Origin: Tubiluchus corallicola
Lineage: Eukaryota > Priapulida > Priapulimorpha > Priapulimorphida > Tubiluchidae
Direction of reading: 5' to 3'
DNA: 64,000 bases
NCBI GenBank assembly: GCA_030141605.1
Contig: JAQGDQ010000044.1
Coordinates: 406,001 to 470,000, forward strand
The translations under genes were made by a program, and so were the position numbers. Each line of letters opens with the position of its first letter. Within the stretch, counting starts at the first letter, position 1. A model generated the notes under the pieces. That model was not told the DNA's origin. It was given only the letters and a program-made list of their open reading frames with translations, and ran no database searches. Below, one piece after another: positions 54,501 to 59,565 of the stretch.

Positions 54501-57341
54501 ACAGTAATGAGCCACTATAGGAAGAATATCAATGTGTATATAAGTCTTATCGACATAAAAATACAACTACAAATCACAGCAAGTTATATCAAACAAGTTT
54601 AATGTTAATTTATGATTAAATATTTATTAATCATAATTTAATTTACGGTGTATACAAAAAATAATGCTCATCGAGCCTTGTGTTATCTTCTTGGAATATT
54701 CTCAGATGCCATAAATCCAGCTTTTCACCTCGAGACATTCATATGTGTAATTCTTTACCGAAAAATTATTTTCATGTTAACTACACTCTATTCACTTCAA
54801 GAAGTTAACAGATACTTTCTATTATTAATACAATAGTTGTGTATATTTTCTGGACCAGCATGGACATATATCCAACCTTTTCAACTATAGCATTCTAACT
54901 CTGAATGAAAACTGGCCTTGGCTGGGGAGAATTGTATAAAAAATGCCTTTCAATCAACTCTCGCTAATATGGTTATTTATATGTGCATCAGTTCATCATT
55001 TGAAAAGTTCATGGGTGCGTTTATAAACACATCAAGCATGATTATGCAAATTCATCTCGGCTACCTATATGAAATGACAATTACAGGTAATAAAATGTGA
55101 CACAGAAAAACTGTAGTTTCCCCCTAATCATAGCCACTGAGTAATTATAGACAATTCCCCTCTTTTCATCATGCATGACAACTAACGCGTTTTCTAAAGG
55201 TCGATGTACGCACGTAATGTACAGCACCCGTTGCAAAACTAAATTAAAGCTAGGCAAACACGGGAAAAATTTGACTTTAGTGTGTTAACCTCACTCCTCA
55301 AGCCAATTTTTTACTCTTTTACCGGAGTTTTAAAAGTTTTGACGTTGAATTTTTTTCACTCATTACACAGGGCTACACAATAAGACCTAACAAATATGAT
55401 ATCAACTATACAATTTTGTGTCATATTAACATTTTAAAAATGGCAAGAAGAGTTGAACCTTAGCAATGATATGTACACTGAAATGGAATTTATTGCCGAC
55501 AGGTTACGAACAAAACTGTTCATTATCAAGGCATCTAAAACAAAGAAATTTACCAGAATTTAGGAACAACATCGAAATACAATTCAGTAGTTAATAGCCA
55601 AAAGACATATAATAGAATATTATGTAAATAATTTAGCAGTTTACCTTACAGACTACATATCTTGATTAGTATCTACTAACTCTGAATTGTATGTCAATGC
55701 TGTTCCTAAATTCTGGTAAACTTCCTTGTTTTAGATGCCTGGATAATGAACAGTTTTGTTCGTAACCCTTCGGCAATAAATTTCATTTTAGTGTACATAT
55801 CCTTGTTAAGTTTCAACTCTTCTGGCCATTTTTATAATGTTAATATGACACAAAATTGTACAGATTATATCATATTTGTTAGGTCTTAGTTACATTAATT
55901 TGCTAAATATGGATAATTTAACAATGATAGGCGAAATACTTGCTTCTAAAATTTGTCTCTAACTTAATTGCTCTTAACTCTCAAGTGTTTCAGACTTTCA
56001 GCCACCTAGTGAGTAGAACAAACACTAATGGACACTAATGTGACTTGAAAGAAGTCTCTAACCTAATAATCTCGTAACTATCAGGGTGAAACCTTGGGTG
56101 CGGCCGTTAAAGATAAAGAGAGACAAAACATCACCCTCCGATGCATGCCAAGGACAGAAATGGCCAGAAGGTGGCACTAGTGAGAGTAAAGGATCCTATT
56201 ATTCTTAATTGTTGCCCCCTGCAGGCCTAAAACAGTGCTGAAAAACTAACAAAGTGAAGAAAGTGACACAATTGTCGCGGCATTTATTTCTTCTGTAACT
56301 CATTGAAAATCGTCTTATCTCTGTTGAGAACTTGGACTACAGAGACTACATGTGGTGAAATGAAAACACCTTATGTTATCTCGGCTTATCTAACAAATGC
56401 TGGCTCTCACTAAAGGTATACCAAATTCCGTTGCTGCGATAAAAACTTTATTAAACAATGGCATGCAAGCTTTAAACACTTTATTGAAAAATATGATATT
56501 TGGTACCATCTACACTTTACACTATAAGACTAAACTAGCACCTGTTTAAAATCAATAAATGTGTGGAATAACTTGTTAGAAAGGCTGCATAAAAATGTAA
56601 AAGAGCTGACGGTTTAGTTGACAATAATTTTGACATCTCTTGATTTTTATAAGCTGGGTCCTGACGAAACTCTGAATTCCTGATCTTGTTGTCATAACTC
56701 CTTACATCAGAGTGTTCTAATTGTGGATTATTTCAAATCAAAGGTCAGAGGACACCACAGGTGAATGGCGAAAAATGACTCAGATCCAGAAAACTGCAGT
56801 CTCATAACTAATTTACCAGCAATGGAAATCTTTTGACATTCTTCGTGAAGTGAATGAAGTTGTAATTAAAACAGAAAATCAAGTTTCTTGTGAAGAATTC
56901 CCCAGATAAGAGCCATGGGGGAAAACTAGATTTATAGACAGCCTTTCTGCATATAGAAATGTCCAGTGACAAAAGTATAAGCAGCAACAGCAGCAGCAAA
57001 ATGGGTATTACTAGAAAACTGATTAGGAACCATTCCTTGAGAGTATTTTTTTAACAATATAGGCAGTAACCAGTGACAATATTAAAAAACAGAAAATGTA
57101 CATATCACTTCTAAATATAATTACCTAGGTATACCTACTGAAATTTACAAAAGTGACAAACCTATTTAGTTTAACTTACATTCATCCGAGCCGTCCGGAC
57201 AGTCGATATAGCCGTCATGATACTTTACGGCTGGGATGCACCGGTAGGGGGCACTGCGACATGCGAACTCATCGATTCCACAGAATTGTGAATAATCAAT
57301 CACCTTAGGCCTTGGACGTGTGGAAAAACGTTGTCCAGAAA
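9730..57341 (-). CDS. Giant single-pass membrane mucin with eight SEA-EGF modules (55 coding exons, 5' end missing)
   Basis: The protein is probably a very long cell-surface glycoprotein. Order from the N side: LDLa, LDLa-like, Thr/Ser/Pro mucin region, cysteine-rich linker, eight SEA-cbEGF-EGF modules, transmembrane helix, long cytoplasmic tail. Exons were found from homologous reading frames, GT (once GC) donors and AG acceptors. All 55 joins keep frame, and the exons total 10,832 nt: 2 nt of a split codon, 3,609 codons and a TAA stop at 9730-9732. No exon carrying a start codon and signal peptide was identified, so the gene is 5'-incomplete in this model. SEA, EGF and LDLa domains act outside the cell in adhesion, mucus or matrix contact; that role is inferred. 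Closest known architectures are SEA-EGF membrane mucins and interphotoreceptor matrix proteoglycans. No symbol is assigned because orthology cannot be tested here. Confidence 0.9.
11406..11586. repeat. Right arm of a long inverted repeat
   Basis: Reverse complement of 8776-8968. It lies in the intron between the second-last and third-last tail exons. A nearby GTTGTCATGGTAAG at 11133-11146 is one base off the RFX X-box. Confidence 0.85.
12060..12320 (-). mobile_element. 5S-like SINE copy, weak
   Basis: The minus strand reads GCTTGGCCAATGAATGG then AAAGGTGATCAC, close to the box C region of the better copy at 23510-23785. The rest is too decayed to align by eye. It lies in a tail intron. Confidence 0.35.
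13461..16818 (-). CDS. Cytoplasmic tail, first five exons
   Basis: Exons: 16779-16818 ([13 protein letters not shown], juxtamembrane), 16135-16221, 15153-15338, 14448-14551 and 13461-13993 (533 nt). Phases 2, 0, 0, 0, 2 and 1 at the successive borders all agree. The tail looks disordered: Gly, Ser, Thr, Glu and Gln are common and I see no folded domain. Tyrosine motifs include YENA and YNNM, which fit the YxN pattern bound by Grb2-type SH2 domains when phosphorylated; YNNM also fits the PI3-kinase YxxM pattern. YTSL fits the YxxPhi adaptor motif for endocytosis. The 533-nt exon has a Thr/Glu-rich stretch ([27 protein letters not shown]), a Gly/Met patch ([10 protein letters not shown]) and a Gln-rich end. 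Signalling or trafficking roles are inferred from the motifs only. Confidence 0.87.
15665..15804. repeat. 58-bp tandem repeat, 2.4 copies
   Basis: Two exact 58-bp copies start at 15665 and 15723, and a partial third starts at 15781. Each begins GTCCAAGCTACTGACTAATA. They lie in a cytoplasmic-tail intron. The exactness suggests recent duplication. Confidence 0.97.
16960..17110 (-). mobile_element. 5S-like SINE tail fragment
   Basis: Carries only the conserved tail of the family (on plus: GGACCAGAACCTAGCCCATT and ATCAAGGATAATCCTCTAA). No 5S-like head is seen. It lies in the intron just after the transmembrane exon, ending about 40 bases from the donor. Confidence 0.4.
17153..19976 (-). CDS. 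Module 8: SEA, cbEGF, membrane-proximal EGF and transmembrane helix
   Basis: Exons: 19849-19976 (SEA A), 19116-19374 (SEA B), 18332-18481 (cbEGF), 18011-18080 (EGF first half), 17153-17284 (EGF second half, then the membrane span). SEA A is the most divergent ([18 protein letters not shown]). SEA B has [19 protein letters not shown] in place of the Gly-Val-Val-Phe strand, and [11 protein letters not shown]. The cbEGF opens [19 protein letters not shown] with a longer loop before GRLC. The EGF reads [12 protein letters not shown] then [11 protein letters not shown]. The cysteine-rich end of other modules is replaced by the membrane span, which includes [19 protein letters not shown]. The next exon starts with basic residues (RKKRR), a normal stop-transfer signal, so the C terminus is cytoplasmic. 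Confidence 0.92.
18498..18523. repeat. (TA)n microsatellite
   Basis: About 12 TA units in the intron just upstream of the cbEGF exon of module 8, within 20 bases of its acceptor. Length change here could affect the polypyrimidine context. Confidence 0.9.
20433..23289 (-). CDS. Module 7: SEA, cbEGF, EGF and cysteine-rich exons
   Basis: Exons: 23162-23289 (SEA A), 22560-22818 (SEA B), 22266-22418 (cbEGF), 21383-21452 (EGF first half), 20433-20629 (EGF second half and end). SEA A contains [20 protein letters not shown] contains [18 protein letters not shown], but its late signature is divergent: [12 protein letters not shown] instead of [12 protein letters not shown]. The cbEGF opens [19 protein letters not shown] and ends GRDC rather than GRLC. 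The EGF reads [12 protein letters not shown] then GWTGRRC; the end reads [15 protein letters not shown], where Lys-Asn replaces the usual Asn-Asn. Donors are GTGCGT, GTATAA, GTGAGT, GTAAGT and GTGAGT. Confidence 0.9.
23510..23785 (-). mobile_element. 5S-like SINE copy, best head
   Basis: The minus strand reads GCTAAGTTTGGCCAATAAAT and then GGATGGGTGACTGCCTGGGA. The second piece is almost identical to box C of 5S rRNA (GGATGGGAGACCGCCTGGGA), and the first recalls the box A to intermediate region. The tail on the plus strand has the shared CTAAGATGAGACAGTGAACT motif. This is the clearest member for assigning the family. Confidence 0.6.
23785..24310. repeat. Dispersed repeat, copy 1
   Basis: About 500 bases related, in the same orientation, to 60800-61260. 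Shared blocks include CATACTATTTTTTC, an ACAGGTGC...CTCAGTTCAGA block and CATAATTTAATTATCAGAAA. No coding frame or clear terminal repeats; the family is unknown. It lies in the intron before SEA 7. Confidence 0.7.
24515..27718 (-). CDS. Module 6: SEA, cbEGF and two EGFs, with a fused EGF exon
   Basis: Exons: 27591-27718 (SEA A), 26564-26825 (SEA B), 26223-26366 (cbEGF), 25517-25633 (a whole EGF in one 117-nt exon), 24515-24766 (a second EGF fused to the cysteine-rich end, 252 nt). SEA A contains [20 protein letters not shown] contains [18 protein letters not shown] and [12 protein letters not shown]. The cbEGF opens [19 protein letters not shown]. The two EGFs read [12 protein letters not shown] and [12 protein letters not shown]. 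Only this module has the additional EGF, and only here is the usual phase-2 intron inside the EGF absent, in both copies. The end reads [15 protein letters not shown], with Phe-Glu in place of the usual Asn-Glu pair. Confidence 0.9.
25130..25225 (+). mobile_element. tRNA-like SINE head
   Basis: Reads GCAGTAGCATGCTTG then GTGGATTCAACTCCC, a degenerate A box and B box in tRNA-like spacing. The layout resembles the SINE at 6137-6303 in the opposite orientation. It lies in the intron between the two EGF exons of module 6. Confidence 0.4.
27100..27400 (-). mobile_element. tRNA-derived SINE in the SEA 6 intron
   Basis: The minus strand carries CCTCAGTAGTTAGTGTGTGA (A box-like) and GGTTCAAATCC at 27134-27144 (B box). 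A tail with three copies of a GGTTTATTGATTTTTGCTT-like unit lies at about 27305-27380 on the plus strand. A homologous copy sits in the same intron of module 5. Confidence 0.6.
28591..31280 (-). CDS. Module 5: SEA, cbEGF, EGF and cysteine-rich exons
   Basis: Exons: 31153-31280 (SEA A), 30318-30573 (SEA B), 29779-29919 (cbEGF, 141 nt, the shortest), 29470-29539 (EGF first half), 28591-28793 (EGF second half and end). SEA A contains [20 protein letters not shown] contains [18 protein letters not shown] and [12 protein letters not shown]. The cbEGF opens [19 protein letters not shown] and has an acidic loop ([11 protein letters not shown]). The EGF reads [12 protein letters not shown] then GWMGDRC, and the end [15 protein letters not shown]. 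The intron between SEA A and SEA B carries a tRNA-derived SINE also found in the same intron of module 6. The next intron (29920-30317) is largely an A-rich low-complexity tract. Confidence 0.9.
29995..30290. repeat. A-rich low-complexity tract
   Basis: Runs of AAACAAATAAACAAAA-like units in an intron of module 5, between the SEA B exon and the cbEGF exon. Long minus-strand frames rich in Phe, Leu, Cys and Val across it are artefacts of this composition. Confidence 0.85.
30770..31040 (-). mobile_element. tRNA-derived SINE in the SEA 5 intron
   Basis: Homologous to 27100-27400, with B box GGTTCAAATCC at 30812-30822 on the minus strand and CCTCAGTACTTAAAGTCGGT in the A box region. It lies between SEA part A and part B exons, as in module 6. 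The few bases before it (ATTAATAAAACAGCAAATTT) also resemble those in module 6. Confidence 0.6.
31984..36768 (-). CDS. Module 4: SEA, cbEGF, EGF and cysteine-rich exons
   Basis: Exons: 36641-36768 (SEA A), 35431-35695 (SEA B, the longest at 265 nt), 33721-33870 (cbEGF), 33214-33283 (EGF first half), 31984-32171 (EGF second half and end). SEA A contains [18 protein letters not shown], and SEA B contains [18 protein letters not shown] and [12 protein letters not shown]. The cbEGF opens [19 protein letters not shown]. The EGF reads [12 protein letters not shown] then GWRGRRC; the end reads [15 protein letters not shown]. The donor after the 70-nt EGF exon (GTATGG) lies in the terminal unit of a 31-bp minisatellite. 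This is one of the two genomically longest modules, with large introns at 32172-33213, 33871-35430 and 35696-36640; the middle one holds a LINE fragment and a 5S-like SINE. Confidence 0.9.
32957..33211. repeat. 31-bp minisatellite touching a splice donor
   Basis: Eight units of 31 bases, for example GCCATACAGAGCACGTTCAC then ACTATCAGAAT, diverged by a few bases each. A ninth partial unit (GCCATAC) ends on the donor of the EGF exon at 33214-33283, so the donor GTATGG is repeat sequence. Every unit carries a comparable GTATG or GTATGG on the minus strand, except one that is mutated to TTATGG. There are no unique spacers, so it is not a CRISPR array. Confidence 0.95.
34410..34650 (-). mobile_element. 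5S-like SINE copy, full
   Basis: The minus-strand head reads CAGTTAAGCAACATTGAGG then TTGGTCAGTGAATGGATGAG, followed by a body and the conserved tail near 34412-34450. It lies in an intron of module 4. It is useful as a full-length example because both head and tail are present. Confidence 0.55.
34888..35283 (+). mobile_element. LINE reverse-transcriptase C-terminal fragment with an open frame
   Basis: 131 codons, stop-free, on the strand opposite to the host gene. [20 protein letters not shown] and [15 protein letters not shown] fit the C-terminal region of CR1/L2-type non-LTR reverse transcriptases, where an Ala-Tyr-Asn...Arg-Leu-Leu-Leu-Pro motif is common. The polymerase core is missing, so it cannot be active by itself. 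The open frame suggests a fairly recent insertion into this intron of module 4. Confidence 0.7.
37175..39593 (-). CDS. Module 3: SEA, cbEGF, EGF and cysteine-rich exons, with a GC splice donor
   Basis: Exons: 39466-39593 (SEA A), 38903-39161 (SEA B), 38531-38680 (cbEGF), 37933-38002 (EGF first half), 37175-37359 (EGF second half and end). SEA A contains [20 protein letters not shown] contains [18 protein letters not shown] and [12 protein letters not shown]. The cbEGF opens [19 protein letters not shown]. The EGF reads [12 protein letters not shown] then GWTGPDC, and the end [15 protein letters not shown]. The donor after SEA B reads CAG|GCAAGT; only this GC site keeps the phase-1 join to the cbEGF exon, because the nearest GT, four bases on, would break frame. 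A SINE-like repeat tail lies within roughly ten bases of that donor. Confidence 0.9.
38753..38895 (-). mobile_element. 5S-like SINE tail fragment beside the GC donor
   Basis: Contains the shared plus-strand motifs TGTTTGTGGCAAGACC, GGCTCATTATCAAGGCTAGT and GAACCAGCAGAGGCATCTCA. It ends within about ten bases of the donor of the SEA 3 exon. Confidence 0.5.
39230..39400 (-). mobile_element. 5S-like SINE tail fragment
   Basis: Carries the plus-strand tail motifs AATGTAGATGGTTGTAGAAG and TAAGTTGAGACAGTAAACTG. It lies in the SEA 3 A/B intron. No 5S-like head is visible. Confidence 0.45.
39978..42728 (-). CDS. Module 2: SEA, cbEGF, EGF and cysteine-rich exons
   Basis: Exons: 42601-42728 (SEA A), 42083-42216 and 41175-41296 (SEA B split by a phase-2 intron), 40903-41052 (cbEGF), 40437-40506 (EGF first half), 39978-40174 (EGF second half plus cysteine-rich end). 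SEA A contains [20 protein letters not shown], and SEA B contains [13 protein letters not shown] and [12 protein letters not shown]. The cbEGF opens [19 protein letters not shown] and ends PGRICV. The EGF reads [12 protein letters not shown] then GWTGQLC; it has Arg at the position that is Tyr or Phe in most modules. The end reads [15 protein letters not shown]. Placement of the SEA intron matches module 1, so these two modules are probably each other's closest relatives or both keep an ancestral intron. Confidence 0.9.
42262..42360 (-). mobile_element. 5S-like SINE tail fragment
   Basis: Short piece with TAATGTAGCTGATTGTGGCA on the plus strand, in the SEA 2 A/B intron. It is truncated before the TAAGATGAGAC motif of other copies and is followed by a direct repeat of CATCAATGTCAAATGTA. 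Confidence 0.35.
42945..43225 (-). mobile_element. 5S-like SINE copy
   Basis: The minus-strand head reads AAGTTCAGCAAAGCCAAATC then TGGTCACTTGATGAATAGAT; tail motifs lie near 42990-43060. It lies in the intron between modules 1 and 2. Confidence 0.5.
43657..47763 (-). CDS. Module 1: SEA, cbEGF, EGF and cysteine-rich exons
   Basis: Exons: 47636-47763 (SEA part A), 46965-47089 and 46245-46378 (SEA part B in two pieces), 45144-45293 (cbEGF), 44568-44637 (EGF first half), 43657-43847 (EGF second half plus cysteine-rich end). SEA part A contains [19 protein letters not shown], with Gln in place of the usual second Arg of the RRD motif. Part B has SGIVFNTTV and [12 protein letters not shown]. The cbEGF opens [19 protein letters not shown], with the acidic and Asn positions expected for calcium binding. 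The EGF reads [12 protein letters not shown], and the end [24 protein letters not shown] is split by a phase-2 intron found again only in module 2. The intron between 45293 and 46245 holds extra copies of the cbEGF acceptor and an inserted LINE fragment. Confidence 0.9.
44090..44370 (-). mobile_element. 5S-like SINE copy
   Basis: The minus-strand head reads AGTTAAACAATGTCACTTTT then GGTCTGTGAGTAGATTGG. Tail motifs on the plus strand are TAGTGTAGATAGCTGTGGTA and TGTGAGACATATGAACTG. It lies in the EGF intron of module 1. Confidence 0.5.
45371..45402 (-). pseudogene. Vestigial cbEGF exon start, copy 2
   Basis: About 109 bases before (in transcript order) the true start of the cbEGF exon at 45293. 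It keeps an acceptor (tgcctgcag) and then codes [10 protein letters not shown], matching [10 protein letters not shown] of the real exon with the cysteine changed to Phe. No matching exon end follows. Confidence 0.65.
45650..46030 (-). mobile_element. LINE 3' ORF fragment, copy 2
   Basis: The minus strand encodes [18 protein letters not shown], then a basic stretch and [14 protein letters not shown]. The Trp-Ile-Gly-His-Val-x-Arg motif and the Asp-Arg/Lys-x-x-Trp end are typical of the C terminus of several non-LTR retrotransposon clades (the usual form is LxWxGHVxRM...DRxxWR). It is inserted between vestigial exon copies 2 and 3. A related fragment is at 7680-8080. Confidence 0.75.
46121..46155 (-). 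pseudogene. Vestigial cbEGF exon start, copy 3
   Basis: About 90 bases after the SEA B exon of module 1. It has acceptor cccattacag followed by codons for [11 protein letters not shown], with the cysteine kept. It is separated from copy 2 by an inserted LINE fragment. It could act as a decoy 3' splice site. Confidence 0.65.
46540..46715 (-). mobile_element. 5S-like SINE copy
   Basis: The minus-strand head reads CGTTAAGCAAAGCCGGGACT then GGTAAATGAATAACTCATG, close to the 5S box A to intermediate region (GCTAAGCAGGGCCGGGC in many animals). It lies in the intron splitting SEA B of module 1. Confidence 0.55.
47222..47480 (-). mobile_element. 5S-like SINE copy
   Basis: The minus-strand head reads CGACTTAAGCAACACCAAGA then CTGATTAGTAAATTGATGG. 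The tail near 47255-47300 has GACTGGAACCTATCTAGGTC on the plus strand. It lies in the SEA 1 A/B intron. Confidence 0.45.
48301..48442 (-). CDS. Cysteine-rich EGF-like linker before module 1
   Basis: A 142-nt exon, phase 0 at its start and phase 1 at its end. It reads [15 protein letters not shown] and then [17 protein letters not shown]. The pattern CxxDxDCxxxxNExC...CxCRPG...PC matches the second half of the EGF-C exons in the eight modules, but the upstream EGF half (CxxGWxGxxC) is missing, and it starts directly after the mucin exon. It therefore looks like a truncated module end, which would make it a relic of a further module whose SEA and EGF exons were replaced by, or lost beside, the mucin exon. 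Acceptor and donor are both good (tttctccag and GTAAGC). Confidence 0.85.
48807..49052. repeat. Foldback element with internal 24-bp repeats
   Basis: The left part (AAATTCTTTATTTTTTTCTT, CAGAAGCTTTCATCCTCTCA) pairs with the right part (TGAGAGGACAAAAGCTTCTG, AAGAAATAAAGAATTTTTTG). Between them, units like GATCTTGAAAGATATAACTA repeat three to four times. It lies about 75 bases from the donor of the mucin exon. Probably a MITE-like insertion. Confidence 0.8.
49128..51655 (-). CDS. Mucin exon: Thr/Ser/Pro-rich repeat domain, about 842 codons
   Basis: A single 2,528-nt exon, by far the largest of the gene. It opens with an acidic non-repetitive stretch ([17 protein letters not shown]) and a single-cysteine segment ([11 protein letters not shown]), then turns into long runs of [16 protein letters not shown] and similar units, dense in Thr and Ser with regular Pro. 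Such PTS domains carry clustered O-glycans in mucins. Short hydrophobic islands reading [11 protein letters not shown] recur at intervals and mark higher-order repeats; one 255-bp period is nearly identical between about 50618 and 50945. The exon ends VPPIE before a phase-0 GTAAGT donor. Length is likely to vary between alleles. A long valine-rich frame on the opposite strand is only the antisense of the repeats. Confidence 0.92.
50618..50960 (-). repeat. 255-bp in-frame tandem duplication in the mucin exon
   Basis: A long block including TACTACGAGTCGTTGAGGGT and AATACAAATGGAGGAACACT recurs with a 255-base offset (50618 and 50873) and almost no change. 255 bases equals 85 codons, so frame is kept and [11 protein letters not shown] is duplicated. 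Confidence 0.85.
53108..57341 (-). CDS. N-terminal exons: two LDL-receptor class A-like domains
   Basis: Three exons: 57180-57341, 53712-53825 and 53108-53173. The first carries a basic, proline-containing lead ([18 protein letters not shown]), then an LDLa domain starting FCGIDEFAC and ending [12 protein letters not shown], the calcium-cage signature of the family. Its last cysteine comes from the next exon. The second exon has a divergent LDLa-like domain with [11 protein letters not shown] and ending [15 protein letters not shown]; the acidic DxxxDCxxxSDE pattern is kept. The third exon adds a short linker with one more cysteine (FEC). All boundaries are phase 1. The first exon begins with the last two bases of a codon, so at least one more 5' exon must exist. 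LDLa domains bind calcium and often protein ligands; the ligand here is unknown. Confidence 0.85.
53826..57179 (-). other. Long intron between the LDLa exons
   Basis: 3.35 kb without exons I can support. It holds the foldback element at 55381-55888. A minus-strand frame starting at 56999 begins with a leucine-rich stretch ([12 protein letters not shown]) like a signal peptide, but I see no donor that would join it in phase to the second LDLa exon. The rest is AT-rich and featureless by eye. Confidence 0.6.
55381..55888. repeat. Foldback (MITE-like) element, about 508 bp
   Basis: Two arms of about 200 bases pair across a central spacer. Outer ends are TAAGACCTAACAAATATGAT and its complement at 55869-55888. 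Inner arms share GAACAAAACTGTTCATTATC, AAGGCATCTAAAAC and CCAGAATTTAGGAACA. No transposase and no clear target duplication. It lies in the long intron between the two LDLa exons. Confidence 0.85.
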
Positions 57342-59229
57342 CTGAAAAAAAACAAAAATACAAGATTTTTTTTGAAAGACGAGGAAGAATAAAAGTAGCT
57401 GTTCAAATTACATTGTTTGTGCTTATATTCCAAAACCAGTGAGACAAAAAGTGTTATTTTGCACAGGGCGCAATCTGCTTAAGACAGACGGCATGCCATA
57501 TTGAGTGATACAGTCAAACAAACAACATTCTCTAGATATAGGTTTACGAATAAATGACCCAAGGCTGTGCTTATTAAAAATAACTTACTAACTTACATCA
57601 GCTACTAATAAAAAAGTAGAGTGAAGGCATGACAAATCACCTTGAGGTAAAATAGTCACTTGGGTTCTATGTACCTTGCTCGCCTACAGCTATTCTCAAA
57701 AACAGAATTAATGACAAGATTTTATAATAAAAATTTATAACTTTGAAAAATACCATATCGTTCAAACTGGTCAAGATGTCCAGAGCATTAAAAATCTATG
57801 GAAAATACTAACAAATGTGATCCTATAAAACAGCGACCTGTAATATCTATGACCTTTAATTTTTGGAAAAAGAATCATATGCATGTTCCAGTTCAAAAAT
57901 CAGAAAAACTTGTTACACCTCAAAAAACTGAATTATTTAAACAACGGCTTTCTCTACAAGCTATTAGGCGGGCTAAATTCCATTTACCATGACATATAAT
58001 AGTTTACATAAACCTGATAAAACTGAGAACAATAACAAGGTACTAAACTAAGAAAGGAACTACTAAAACATTGATTATTAGCTTTGTCACGAAAAGAAAA
58101 ACTTGTAGTGCCAAGGTCTGATAAGACAATTAAAAAATTCTCATGGAGCAAACGTCAAAGTGCGAAAAAACTATAGTGATACATTCTTATCGAATGTCCA
58201 GCATCCTAGAAAACTGATACCATGTTCTAAGGACTTCAGCAAAACAACATAAGTTCATTTTGCAACTGTCAATCAATTTAATTAGATGGGATGCAGATAA
58301 GTTAATGCCTAAATAGTACATTACAGTAACATTTTGTTTGGTAATTCAAGTTATCATACAATATTGTTTTCTGCCAGTGTTGATAATTTGGTAGAGTACA
58401 AAACAGTTCTGTCAACAGGTAGTAAGTATCTGCTGTACACACATTTTGAGTTTAATGAGATGCAGAAGCTAAAAAGCGCAAGAGAAAACAAGTGTTTAAT
58501 GTTTTTACAGCCAATACGTGCGCGTTTTTGTCGGCAGTAATCTCTGACTAGAAGTTGCTTCGAGGACAAAGACTCAAACGGCTCTTTGTATCTCTGGCCA
58601 TGGCCCTTCGCTTAGTTTTGTTACTGTCGGTGTCATTGGCATTGTGGAAAATCAGGTTCTACAGCCTGGAAGATTAAGCACCCCCCGGCAAAATCCTTAA
58701 AATGACCGAAACAAACAGAAGAATGTATCTACTGCAAATCTGTACTCAGCAAGTGACACAATAAACTGTTTTACAATGGTTACGCTACAGCTCAGAAGTA
58801 GTCTAAACTTTCTCTAAACTGAAGACAATGGACAAATACTGTTTTGTTTTATATAACCAGAGGGAGACAGTTTTGAATCTGTGACCAAAACAGCAGAAAA
58901 ACAAAATCGATGACAAAAAACCAATAACTGGCACAGCCTTGATAACACAACAGTGAAAAGTTTCCTTTATTTCAGAAACTTGTGTGAGAAACTTTTTAAG
59001 CATTTTTTTCGCACAAGTTTTGTACATCCATAACACATAAATAAATTATCGTTAACTGTAAAACGAGCAGGTAATAAAGAAAACAAAACATAAAATAAGA
59101 AGAGTCAACGTCTAAATTGTTTATGAAAACAAATCAAAGAATTGCAAATTATATCGCAACAAGTTACATGTATGATTAATACCCTATAAAGTTAATAAGA
59201 ATGGGCATGATGTGACTGATAAAGCTGAA

Positions 59230-59565
59230 ATATGAAACTTGATGAATCATCAATTTGCTTCTATTGGTCCAGAAATGGCTAAAAAAATTCCACCTGCCCA
59301 AATGAATTTCACTGCTTTTTTAACCACTCGTTATAATAGTTCCTTCTACATGAGACCAGTAACAAATATTGAAATCTTAAATGTAATAAAGGAACTAAAT
59401 ACTGGATAGGCACCTGGATCAGATGATATTCCAATAGAATTTTATAAAATAGCCAAAAACTCAATTATTTGTACAATATTTAATTAGTAAATCTATTCAA
59501 GAAGGCATATGCCCTGATTGTTTAAAAATTGCAAAAATTGTACCAATTTATAAAGCAGATTAATA
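59230..59565 (+). mobile_element. Decayed LINE reverse transcriptase, N-terminal part
   Basis: Frames read NHQFASIGPEMAKKIPP, then YMRPVTNIEILNVIKELN, a stop, APGSDDIPIEFYKIAKNS, and after frameshifts GICPDCLKIAKIVPIYKAD. This is the order of jockey/CR1-type reverse transcriptases: FxxIGxxLA, V(T/S)xxEV, (S/K)PGxDxIP, then FPDxLKxAKVxPIYKxGD. The stop falls just before the PGSDDIP motif. It is clearly inactive. Confidence 0.8.

Noticed and set aside
56808-56999. Minus-strand [12 protein letters not shown] frame as the missing first exon
   Set aside because: It lies after the first LDLa exon in transcript order and shows no phase-1 donor to join the next exon. An alternative start is possible but unsupported.
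58600-58677. Plus-strand MALRLVLLLSVSLALW, a good signal-peptide look-alike
   Set aside because: It is on the opposite strand to the large gene, stops after 25 codons and has no convincing donor or partner exon.
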